A stretch of 47,545 nucleotides of DNA from an uncultured Bacteroidales bacterium (lineage in GTDB: Bacteria; Bacteroidota; Bacteroidia; Bacteroidales; UBA4417): NCBI GenBank assembly GCA_903946925.1, contig CAJAXK010000051.1:1-47545 (forward strand). Reading direction: 5' to 3'. The position numbers and the translations under genes were made by a program. The notes beneath the pieces are model-generated. The model made no database searches. It saw only the letters and a program-made list of their open reading frames with translations, and had not been told where the DNA came from. Below, in pieces: positions 19,178 through 27,252 of the stretch. Position 1 is the first letter of the stretch, and each line of letters begins with the position of its first letter.

Positions 19178-19213
19178 ACCAACCCCTAAAACCCAATCCC
19201 CAACCCCTAAAAT
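19178..19213 (+). repeat. C-rich phrase repeat before a membrane-protein gene
   Basis: Variants of CCAACCCCTAAAACCCAATC are repeated just before, and overlapping by nothing, the ATG at 19216. It belongs with the run at 13757-13793. Confidence 0.55.
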
Positions 19214-19215
19214 AA

Positions 19216-19653
19216 ATGGACGAACAACAACAGCCTACACTCAACGAAGCACCTCCAAATTTGGTATTGCTCAAAGTCCTCTGCGTTTTTACGTTTGTAG
19301 GTAGTGGCTTGGGTTTTATTTCATACGGGGTAATAGGGCTTGTACACGACTATTTTTCCAATAACCTTTCACTTATCCCTGATGAAAAAAACCGCGAATT
19401 GATCGAAATAATGCTTTCGGGTGGCCGGATGTTCTTTTTGCTGAATGCAATACTATATGCTGTTTCTTTTGCAGGATCAGTGTTCTTGTGGAAGATGAAA
19501 AAAGTTGGTTTCCACCTCTATACAGCCTCTCAATTACTGTTGCTAATATTACCATTGCTTTACATCAAAGGTTTTCCAATGCCTGGGACAAGTATTTTTT
19601 TGACCATACTTTTTATTTGGGGATACAGCGGGTTCCTTAAATTTATGAAATAG
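19216..19653 (+). CDS. Small four-helix membrane protein, paralogue of the one at 20972
   Basis: A 145-residue protein with a hydrophilic N-terminus (MDEQQQPTLNEAPPN) and about four hydrophobic helices (VLLKVLCVFTFVGSGLGF; FFLLNAILYAVSFAGSVFLW; ASQLLLLILPLLYI; TSIFLTILFIWGYSGFL). The block KMKKVGFHLYTASQLLLLIL, followed by PLLYI, aligns by eye with KMKIAGLYIYAFAKVILFF and PVVYI of the protein at 20972-21370. I recognise no named family or function. The two paralogues surround a secreted protein gene on the same strand. Confidence 0.75.
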   Translation: MDEQQQPTLNEAPPNLVLLKVLCVFTFVGSGLGFISYGVIGLVHDYFSNNLSLIPDEKNRELIEIMLSGGRMFFLLNAILYAVSFAGSVFLWKMKKVGFHLYTASQLLLLILPLLYIKGFPMPGTSIFLTILFIWGYSGFLKFMK

Positions 19654-19709
19654 TTATTTGCAAGTATTGAAAATCAACCCGTTTTATCAATCAATTATTT
19701 AATGTCATT

Positions 19710-20774
19710 ATGAAGGCAGGAATTTTAGTAACCACCTTTCTTGTTTTGTCGATATTTGGATCTGCATTTTCACAAACGACTGATAAACCTGCATATATTG
19801 TAAATCAACAGGATACAATATATGGCATTGGCCATGTGGGTAAAAATCAGCAATACATCCAGTTTAAAAGGGCTGATGCTACCAAATTCAGAAAAATCCT
19901 ACCTGAGCAAATAGATGCGTTCAGGATTATAGGTGGCCGGTATTTTATTTCACATCAGGTGGTTGAATACAACAAAAAGCTCAATTGGTATTTTCTGGAA
20001 TTACTGGTTGATGGTGAAATTGATTTATATGCGATCTCGAAGTCGGTCAGATTTTTTATTAAAAAGGACGATGGCGAACTCGTTGAGCTGAAGGACAATG
20101 TCGGAAACATCACCAATATTGATGGATCAAAATACCTGAAAAAAGACAAAAGGTATTTGGGTGTTATGAAGTTGTATATGGAAGATGCCCCTGCACTTTT
20201 TCCAGAAATAGATAAAATGGATAGGCTTCAACAGGCTGATCTGGTGAAGCTTGCGGTTGATTATCACAAAGCTGTTTGTACCGACCACGAATGTGTCAAT
20301 TATACAAAGGACGTCCCAAAAGTTACCTATAAGCTCGAACTTCTTTCAGGGGCAAATCATCACAACAGTACTTATACCCCACAATTTGGGGTGTTGGTTT
20401 ATGTTTGGAGGCCACTACATAATGAGCGCTTATATCTTAAAACAGGCCTGATTTATTCGGCCAGAGCTTATGGCAGGACTGAATATACTTATCCTGAGAA
20501 GATTGTTTATAACCTGAAAATCCCTTTTAGCTTCGAATATGTATTTGGAAACAAAGCAGTTAAACCAACTTTGGCAATTGGTTTTCCAACGGGTATATAT
20601 CCGATTGTTTCGGCCCAGGCTGGATTAATTGTATCTGTTACCCCAAACTTCGAGTTAAGTTTGAGCGGTTCAATTGATGGCTTGTTAGGATTATTGGTTG
20701 GAAATCATCAAGATTTTTATAACAATGATTTTGGCCATACAATCAATTTTGGGCTGATTTTCGATTTGAAGTAG
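19710..20774 (+). CDS. Secreted protein, probably a C-terminal outer-membrane beta-barrel
   Basis: A 354-residue protein with a signal peptide (MKAGILVTTFLVLSIFGSA, then FSQ). Residues 25-200 are mixed and contain repeated short strands and a GYGIG-like turn (DTIYGIGHVGKNQQYIQF). From about residue 205 the sequence alternates hydrophobic and polar residues (YKLELLSGANHHNSTYTPQF, GVLVYVWRPL, LYLKTGLIYSARAYGR) and ends with an aromatic/hydrophobic strand (INFGLIFDLK), as in outer-membrane porin-like barrels. The family and function are not recognised. It is flanked by two paralogous small membrane proteins on the same strand. Confidence 0.75.
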   Translation: MKAGILVTTFLVLSIFGSAFSQTTDKPAYIVNQQDTIYGIGHVGKNQQYIQFKRADATKFRKILPEQIDAFRIIGGRYFISHQVVEYNKKLNWYFLELLVDGEIDLYAISKSVRFFIKKDDGELVELKDNVGNITNIDGSKYLKKDKRYLGVMKLYMEDAPALFPEIDKMDRLQQADLVKLAVDYHKAVCTDHECVNYTKDVPKVTYKLELLSGANHHNSTYTPQFGVLVYVWRPLHNERLYLKTGLIYSARAYGRTEYTYPEKIVYNLKIPFSFEYVFGNKAVKPTLAIGFPTGIYPIVSAQAGLIVSVTPNFELSLSGSIDGLLGLLVGNHQDFYNNDFGHTINFGLIFDLK

Positions 20775-20855
20775 TTTGTCTTGGAGCAAAAGTAGTATTG
20801 TAATCAGTAACATTCCTAAATAGAGCCTGTCCATAGAGTCGGTTTTTAGTCTTAT

Positions 20856-20932
20856 TTACGATGTACGAGTTACGATTGACGAATATAACTCGCTGAAAAT
20901 AAATCGTAAGCCGTAAATCGCAAATCGTACAT
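20856..20932. repeat. ACGATTTACGA-type inverted phrase repeats
   Basis: The left part has ACGATGTACGAGTTACGATT and the right part has AATCGTAAGCCGTAAATCG and CAAATCGTACAT. The two halves are largely complementary, so the spacer could fold into an imperfect hairpin. The same phrase family, in the same head-to-head arrangement, is found at 33884-33978. Confidence 0.65.
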
Positions 20933-20971
20933 TTTTAAATTAGCCAAGTAAATAAACACACTCTAAATAAT

Positions 20972-21370
20972 ATGGTAACACGCCCCAAATTCTTAACCTG
21001 GCTCTCAATCGGTTCCATTATTTTTGGAGTTTTATGGGTTGTGATGTATATAGCTGTCATACTATCAATGGTATATGGCAAAGTGGATCCGTATTTGTTT
21101 CCCGGTATAGTGATTGAATATTCCAAAGTTGGTTACTCTTTTCTGTTAGCAGAAATCCTTTTTACCCTGCTTGGTGTTGCTGGGGTGATAATGATGAGGA
21201 AAATGAAAATTGCCGGGCTATACATCTATGCCTTTGCCAAAGTTATACTGTTTTTCCTTCCTGTTGTTTATATTGGCAGCAGTCAACTTTCGTTCCCAAT
21301 CCTTGTTATAACATCAGTTTTGATAACAGCTTATGGTGTGATGCTGTCGGGTATTCATAAAAAAGATTAA
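20972..21370 (+). CDS. Small four-helix membrane protein, paralogue of the one at 19216
   Basis: A 132-residue protein with four hydrophobic helices (FLTWLSIGSIIFGVLWVVMY; SFLLAEILFTLLGVAGVIMM; AFAKVILFFLPVVYI; FPILVITSVLITAYGVML). The basic turn after helix 2 (MMRKMKIAGLYIY) matches the other paralogue (WKMKKVGFHLY), supporting a duplication. The short tail is SGIHKKD. No named function. It may act with its paralogue and the intervening secreted protein; this is inference from gene order only. Confidence 0.75.
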   Translation: MVTRPKFLTWLSIGSIIFGVLWVVMYIAVILSMVYGKVDPYLFPGIVIEYSKVGYSFLLAEILFTLLGVAGVIMMRKMKIAGLYIYAFAKVILFFLPVVYIGSSQLSFPILVITSVLITAYGVMLSGIHKKD

Positions 21371-21780
21371 ATCCTGTTAAATAAAAATAAAAAGCAGAAA
21401 TTGTTTTCGGTATTAAGAAATTATTACTTTTACTGCCTGATATGGATTTTGGTCCTAAATCAGTCTGTTAGTTCGATAAGATGCAATAAATGAAGATATT
21501 GCAATATTTATTTAACCGTGTTTCCCTTTTTTGAAAAGAATATTGCATAAACAATGTAAAAAATATACTAATATAATTACTTGTTTATGATCAAAACACC
21601 CTATCTTTGGGTTAAATTCAAGAAATAATACATACTTTTACCTTAAATTTTGCCAACCAAGAATATAATAAAAGAAAAAAGCCTATGATATGAAAGAAAA
21701 TGCCAATCCTTAATCAATTAATCACTTAACAAATCAAACACTAAACCAATTAAACACTAACTAACCAAATCAATCAACCT
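21371..21780 (+). promoter_or_regulatory. Promoter and G-free leader of susC
   Basis: TATCTTTG at 21602-21609 matches the -7 consensus TAnnTTTG, with TTG at 21581-21583 giving an 18-base gap, close to the ideal Bacteroidetes -33/-7 spacing. From 21703 to the ATG at 21781 the plus strand holds no G at all and consists of phrases such as AATCAATTAATCACTT and AAACACTAACTAACCAAATC. Such an RNA leader would be unstructured, which may favour translation initiation without a Shine-Dalgarno sequence. 21371-21580 shows nothing recognisable. Confidence 0.65.
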
Positions 21781-24700
21781 ATGAGAAAACTAAGTTTTTT
21801 GCTGGTAATGTTGCTGCTTACAGCCGCACAAGTACTGGCACAACGAACCATCACAGGTAAAGTTACCAGCGCCGACGACGGGGGAGGGATTCCCGGTGTT
21901 ACAGTCCTTGTAAAAGGCACTAGCAATGGGGTTTTAACTGACCTTGACGGAAAGTACAGTATCAGCGTTCCAAAAGATGCAACTGCATTGCAATTCTCTT
22001 TTATTGGAATGACGACACAGGAAGTAATGCTAACTACCTCTAATTTGGTGGATGTAGTAATGCAAAGCGAAGCGCAAAATATTGAGGGTGTTGTTGTTAC
22101 AGCTCTTGGTATTACCCGCGAGAAAAAATCGCTGGGTTACGCTACACAAGAAGTAAAAGGTGATGCTGTTAGCACCGTTAAAAGCACCAACTTTATGAAC
22201 AACCTTTCCGGTAAAGTAACCGGTGTTCAAATTAAGAAGAACAACAACATGGGTGGATCAACCAATGTTATTGTTCGTGGTAGCAAATCACTTACCGGTA
22301 ATAACCAGGTTCTGTATGTAGTTGATGGTGTTCCTATCATTAACAATATCGGTTCTTTCGCCAACCAAGCTACTGCCGGTGTTGGTTACGACTACGGTAA
22401 CGCAGCCAGTGACATCAACCCAGAGGACATCGAGTCGGTAAACGTTTTGAAAGGCTCTGCAGCTACAGCCCTTTACGGTTCTCGCGCTGCTGCCGGTGTT
22501 GTGATGATTACAACCAAAAAGGGAAAAATTGGTAAAGCCGGCGAGAAAGGTTCCATCGGTGTTTCCCTCAATTCCAACTTCATGATCAGTTCTATTGACA
22601 AATCAACTTTCCCAACCTATCAGGATCAATACGGTGCTGGTTACGGACAATTCTATGGACCTGACGGAAATGCATGGTTCGACCAAAGGACTACCAGTGG
22701 TGCACTTACCGGATCAGATACCGATCCTTTGGTAGATTGGGTTCCAACAACAGAAGATGCTTCTTATGGGGCAAAATTTGATGGACATGAAGTTTGGGGT
22801 TGGTATTCGGTTGACCCTGCGTCACCTTGGTACAAACAATCGAAACCTTGGGTTAATGCCGCTAACGGTGCCATCACATTCTTCGAAAAACCTGTTACTT
22901 ATGCCAATACAGTGGCTATTGACAAATCAACGGAAACCGGGACTATGAGGTTGGCTTATACCAATTATAATACTACAGGTTTGATGCCTAACAGTAAGTT
23001 GGCAAAAAACAACGTATTGTTGAACGGAACCTGGAATATTACCGATAAACTTACTATTGCAGCTTCGGTGGATTACATTCAGCAAAAAGCTACCGGACGT
23101 AACTCAACCGGTTATAATGACAATATTTTGTCGAACATGCGTCAGTGGGCACAAACCAACCTCGATTATGCTGATCAGAAACAGGCTTATGAACTCACAG
23201 GCAGGAACTTAACCTGGAACTATAACGCAGCCCTCAATTATCCTATTTATACCGATAACCCTTATTTCCAACGGTATAAAAACTATCAGAACGATACCCG
23301 TACCCGTACTATCGGCTACGCCTCCGCCAATTATAAAATTACCGATTGGTTAGAAGCTTATGGACGTTTTTCGGCTGACTCTTATTCTGAATTCCAGGAA
23401 GAAAGAAGAGCGGTTGGTAGTGTTGCAACAACATTTGGTGTTAGCCGTACAAGCCAAAAATCAGGTTATATGCGCAGGGACAATACCTCCAGCGAATACA
23501 ACATGGATGCCATGCTGAACTTTAAGAAAAAAATTAGCGAATCGTTTAACCTCAATGGACTTTTAGGTATCAACGAGCGTAGGACAACCAATTCTTTTTT
23601 CTCAAGCTCCACCAACGGAGGTTTGAGGGTTCCAGATATCTATTCGATACAAAACACAATAGATGCTCCTCCATATCCTTCAGAGTCGATACAAAAAATC
23701 GGAATGCGTAGCCAATATGCAAGCGTGTCCATTGGCTATCAGGACTTTTTGTTCTTGGATGGAACTTTGAGGCGTGATTATTCGTCAACCTTGAAGGAAG
23801 ACAACAACAAATATTTGTACCCTTCGGTTAGTGCAGCATTTATCTTCTCCAAGCTTTATAGCCCTGAATGGTTATCATTAGGTAAATTCCGTTTAAACTA
23901 TGCTGAAGTTGGATCTGGTACTGGTTACGACCAACTTATCAATACGTATGTTGTAAACCAACCAATGAATGGCGCAAACAACGCTAATCCTGCAGTTAAA
24001 AAGAATCCTGATCTTGTTCCCGAAAGGACAAAGAGTTGGGAAACCGGATTGGAAATGAATTTCTTTGACAGCCGTTTGGGTGTGGACATCGCTCTGTACA
24101 AATCCAATTCATACAACCAAATTATGACCATTCCTATCAGCCAGACAGCAGGTTACTCAAGTTTAGTTGTTAACGCTGGGGATATCGAAAATAAAGGTGT
24201 TGAAATCGCAATAACCGGGACCCCTGTTAGAAAAGGTGATTTCAGGTGGGATGTTATGCTCAACTGGTCAAAAAACAAAAATATGGTTGTTGAACTTTAT
24301 TCCGATCCAACAACAGGTAATAAAATTACCAACCTGGTATTGGGAAGCTTCCAAGGTGGTATTACAATTAATGCTACCGAAGGGCAGCCTTACGGTGTAA
24401 TTAAAGGTAAAGATTATACCTACGATGCCAATGGCAATAAAATTATCAGCGCAGCATCAGGGCTTCCTGTAAAGTCAACAACTGCAACTGAAATTATTGG
24501 GAATAACACTCCTGATTACCTGACTGGTTTAAATAACGCATTCAGTTACAAAAATGTAACTTTAAGTTTCCTTATTGATATGCAAAAAGGTGGGGACATT
24601 TTCTCCTTAGATATGTATTATGGTATGTCGAGCGGTTTGTATCCTGAAACTGCAGGTGCCAACGACCTTGGAAACCCTGTAAGGGATCCAATCGTAGGCG

Positions 24701-25101
24701 ATCCTGGTGCTTATGGTGCTGAAAGCGGTGGATATATTATTGAAGGTGTAAATGTTGACGCCAACGGTGTTAGCACACCAAACCAAACCCGCGTTGATGC
24801 TACTACTGCCGATGGTTGGGGATATGCTGTTGAGCCTCAGAGGGCTTTCGTTTATGATGCAAGCTATGTGAAACTGAGGGAAGTTGCCTTATCATACAGT
24901 CTTCCATCCGATTTGCTAAAGAAAACCTTCCTTAAAGGTGTTACCCTCAGTGCTGTTGGCTCAAACCTCTGGATCATGTCGAAGAATTTGCCTTATGCCG
25001 ATCCTGAATCAGGTCTGTCGGCTGGTAACCTTCAAGGTTATACCATTGGTTCACTTCCAACAACCCGCGACTTTAGTTTCAATTTAAAACTTAACTTTTA
25101 A
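21781..25101 (+). CDS. SusC/RagA family TonB-linked outer-membrane protein
   Basis: A 1106-residue TonB-dependent transporter. Order: signal peptide (MRKLSFLLVMLLLTAAQVLA), carboxypeptidase-regulatory-like beta domain (RTITGKVTSADDGGGIPGVTV, then GTSNGVLTDLDGKYSI), plug with NVIVRGSKSLTGNNQVLYVV and the SusC signature DGVPI, then the 22-strand barrel ending SFNLKLNF with the typical terminal Phe. It would import oligosaccharides (or other large nutrients) across the outer membrane with the SusD-like lipoprotein encoded 10 bases downstream. No HTCS, ECF sigma/anti-sigma or SusR regulator is adjacent. Substrate must be inferred from the downstream enzymes. Confidence 0.95.
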   Translation: MRKLSFLLVMLLLTAAQVLAQRTITGKVTSADDGGGIPGVTVLVKGTSNGVLTDLDGKYSISVPKDATALQFSFIGMTTQEVMLTTSNLVDVVMQSEAQNIEGVVVTALGITREKKSLGYATQEVKGDAVSTVKSTNFMNNLSGKVTGVQIKKNNNMGGSTNVIVRGSKSLTGNNQVLYVVDGVPIINNIGSFANQATAGVGYDYGNAASDINPEDIESVNVLKGSAATALYGSRAAAGVVMITTKKGKIGKAGEKGSIGVSLNSNFMISSIDKSTFPTYQDQYGAGYGQFYGPDGNAWFDQRTTSGALTGSDTDPLVDWVPTTEDASYGAKFDGHEVWGWYSVDPASPWYKQSKPWVNAANGAITFFEKPVTYANTVAIDKSTETGTMRLAYTNYNTTGLMPNSKLAKNNVLLNGTWNITDKLTIAASVDYIQQKATGRNSTGYNDNILSNMRQWAQTNLDYADQKQAYELTGRNLTWNYNAALNYPIYTDNPYFQRYKNYQNDTRTRTIGYASANYKITDWLEAYGRFSADSYSEFQEERRAVGSVATTFGVSRTSQKSGYMRRDNTSSEYNMDAMLNFKKKISESFNLNGLLGINERRTTNSFFSSSTNGGLRVPDIYSIQNTIDAPPYPSESIQKIGMRSQYASVSIGYQDFLFLDGTLRRDYSSTLKEDNNKYLYPSVSAAFIFSKLYSPEWLSLGKFRLNYAEVGSGTGYDQLINTYVVNQPMNGANNANPAVKKNPDLVPERTKSWETGLEMNFFDSRLGVDIALYKSNSYNQIMTIPISQTAGYSSLVVNAGDIENKGVEIAITGTPVRKGDFRWDVMLNWSKNKNMVVELYSDPTTGNKITNLVLGSFQGGITINATEGQPYGVIKGKDYTYDANGNKIISAASGLPVKSTTATEIIGNNTPDYLTGLNNAFSYKNVTLSFLIDMQKGGDIFSLDMYYGMSSGLYPETAGANDLGNPVRDPIVGDPGAYGAESGGYIIEGVNVDANGVSTPNQTRVDATTADGWGYAVEPQRAFVYDASYVKLREVALSYSLPSDLLKKTFLKGVTLSAVGSNLWIMSKNLPYADPESGLSAGNLQGYTIGSLPTTRDFSFNLKLNF

Positions 25102-25111
25102 TTAAAAAACT

Positions 25112-26602
25112 ATGAAAAAACTATTGATAATCATATCAGTATTCATCGTGTTTTCTGCTTGCAGTAAGCTGGAAGATTTGAATAAGAATACAAAGGATTT
25201 CACAACAGTATCGAGTGAATCACTTTACAATGGAGCTACCAGGGCATTTGTTAACCAAATGCATACATGCAACGTTAACAACAACAATACCCTGCTTTTC
25301 GTGCAACATTGGGCCGAAACTACATATCCTGACGAAAGCCGTTATGATATGGTAACCCGTCCGATTCCTGCAAACCACATGAATGCTATTTACAGAACCG
25401 TTTTAATGAACTACAACGATGCTGCAAATATCATGAAAGCCACTACTCCAATTGATATGGGCATTACCGAAGCAGTTTACAAAAACCGCTTGGCGATTAT
25501 TGAAATTATGAGCGTTTTTGCATGGAGCAATATAGTGGAAACTTTTGGCGACATGCCATACAGTGCAGCCCTTGATTATACAAACCCTTCACCTGCTTAT
25601 GATGATGGTTTGACAATCTACAAAGACTTGATTGCACGTTTGGACGCTGCATTGGCAACAATGAATGCTACAGCAGCCGGTATGCCTTCAGGTTACGACA
25701 ATATCTTTTTGGGAACCCCAGCAGGGACTTCAAAATGGATACACTTTGCCAATACCTTAAAAATGCGTATGGGCTTGATGCTTGCCGACTTAGATGCTGG
25801 TTATGCAAAAACAGTTGTTGAATCAGCAGCTCCTAATGTATTTATAGCTGGAGAAAAGGCTGCTCTTACCTATTTGACCGCTTCGCCAAACCAAAACCCG
25901 CTTTATACCGAATTAGTGGTTAGCGGACGTTCCGACTTTGTTGTTACCAGCATTTTGATTGATGCCATGCAGCCAACTACACCTGCCAGCGATATATTAA
26001 ATGTTACTGTAACCGACCCAAGGTTGGCATTGTATGCAACTACCACTGGCGATCCAGCAGTATTTAAAGGTGGAGCTCAAGGCAGCCCGAATGGATACAA
26101 TTCATTCTCGCATGTAAACGTTCCTTTGCTTGTTAAATCAACTTCCGAAGTTGTGTTGATGGACTATGCAGAAGCTGAATTTTTATTGGCCGAAGCCGTT
26201 GCAAGAGGATTTGCTGTTGGCGGAACTGAAGAAGACCATTACAACAAAGCGATTACTGCTTCTATCACATATTGGGGTGGAACAGCAGCTCAAGCAACTG
26301 CATATTTGGCTCAGCCATCGGTAGCTTATACAACCGCTGTAGGCAACTGGAAACAAAAAATCGGTACACAGGCATGGATAGCATATTGGTTCCGTGGAAT
26401 GACCGCTTGGACATCTTTCCGCAGGCTTGATTTCCCTAAACTCTTAGCTCCAGCAGGACACGTTGAAGGTATTGATAAAGTTCCTGTACGTTATACCTAC
26501 GCGGTAACAGAACAAACCTTAAATGGAACAAACTACACGGCTGCTGCTGCAAAAATTGGTGGCGATACACCGTTAACCAAACTTTTCTGGGATAAAAACT
26601 AA
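25112..26602 (+). CDS. SusD/RagB-like nutrient-binding lipoprotein
   Basis: A 496-residue surface lipoprotein. The signal peptide ends in a lipobox (FIVFSAC, Cys in the first 20 residues), followed by SKLEDLNKNTKDFT. The pattern AYNDAANIMKATT, YKNRLAIIEIMSVFAWSNIV, DMPYSAALDY, ending in a C-terminal region with YAEAEFLLAEAVARGF, is that of the SusD-like_2 branch, built on TPR-like helices. It would cap the SusC barrel and bind glycan. The 10-base spacing shows an operon with susC, and a terminator follows. Confidence 0.93.
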   Translation: MKKLLIIISVFIVFSACSKLEDLNKNTKDFTTVSSESLYNGATRAFVNQMHTCNVNNNNTLLFVQHWAETTYPDESRYDMVTRPIPANHMNAIYRTVLMNYNDAANIMKATTPIDMGITEAVYKNRLAIIEIMSVFAWSNIVETFGDMPYSAALDYTNPSPAYDDGLTIYKDLIARLDAALATMNATAAGMPSGYDNIFLGTPAGTSKWIHFANTLKMRMGLMLADLDAGYAKTVVESAAPNVFIAGEKAALTYLTASPNQNPLYTELVVSGRSDFVVTSILIDAMQPTTPASDILNVTVTDPRLALYATTTGDPAVFKGGAQGSPNGYNSFSHVNVPLLVKSTSEVVLMDYAEAEFLLAEAVARGFAVGGTEEDHYNKAITASITYWGGTAAQATAYLAQPSVAYTTAVGNWKQKIGTQAWIAYWFRGMTAWTSFRRLDFPKLLAPAGHVEGIDKVPVRYTYAVTEQTLNGTNYTAAAAKIGGDTPLTKLFWDKN

Positions 26603-26670
26603 TTTCAGATAATTTTGCCAATCAATTGATTGGGTTTTAAAAAAGGCTGTCCTTATGGGCAGCCTTTTTT
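26603..26670 (+). terminator. Perfect palindrome and terminator after susD
   Basis: At 26618-26633, CCAATCAATTGATTGG is a perfect 16-base palindrome. At 26639-26670 AAAAAAGGCTG and CAGCCTTTTTT form a long stem around a short loop, followed by T-rich sequence, a standard rho-independent terminator that would separate susCD from the GH30 gene. Confidence 0.85.
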
Positions 26671-26726
26671 AGTTGGGATATTATACTAAAAACAGGGTAA
26701 TTTGTCGGAAATAGATTTCAAGTTTT

Positions 26727-26860
26727 ACCACGGAGCGTTGTGCTGAGTGGTAAAATGAGCCTGCCGATGTGCCTGCCGAAGCAGCTTAGATTTCACTGAG
26801 GTACACGGAGTTTATTCTCAGTGCTTTTCTCCGTGTTCTCCGTGTCGCAGTGGTGATTTT
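26727..26860. repeat. Mobile-element-like inverted repeat (first copy of a two-member family)
   Basis: Begins ACCACGGAGCG and ends near CGCAGTGGTGA, with CACTGAGGTACACGGAG and CTCCGTGTTCTCCGTGTCGCAGTG forming a strong internal hairpin. The core phrase TGTGCTGAGTGG...GTGCCTGCCGAA is shared with the element at 30237-30424. No ORF lies within. The remaining spacer from 26861 to 27252 shows nothing except the promoter at 27190. Confidence 0.6.
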
Positions 26861-27189
26861 TTTGTAATTTTATACCATGGTTTTATCTCATTTACTGTAT
26901 AGTATAGTCTAAGAATGGTTAACATTCTGTTTAACAAAATTTTATAGTAAATTTGTTGATATGGTTTAAAGGGATGTTTTTTTGGTAGTCAGAATAATTG
27001 TTTCTGAAGCTTCTTGAATAAATATTTTATCACTTATATTTTACAATTTGAGGACAATTAATTTAAATTTGTTCGTATCAATCGAAAAAAGCAGCTTCCT
27101 TTTTTGCTATCACATCGGTCCAGTGTATGCCTTCTTTTGACCTCAAAATAGTTAAATTACACTTAATCTACTGTAGGGCCAATTTTTTT

Positions 27190-27197
27190 TAACTTTG
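27190..27197 (+). promoter_or_regulatory. -7 promoter element of the GH30 gene
   Basis: TAACTTTG matches TAnnTTTG, 55 bases before the ATG at 27253. No convincing -33 TTTG is present. Supports separate transcription of this gene from susCD. Confidence 0.5.
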
Positions 27198-27252
27198 CAT
27201 CAACCTGTAACATGATTTCTAATCAATAAATACACCCTAACCATAAAAGCGC

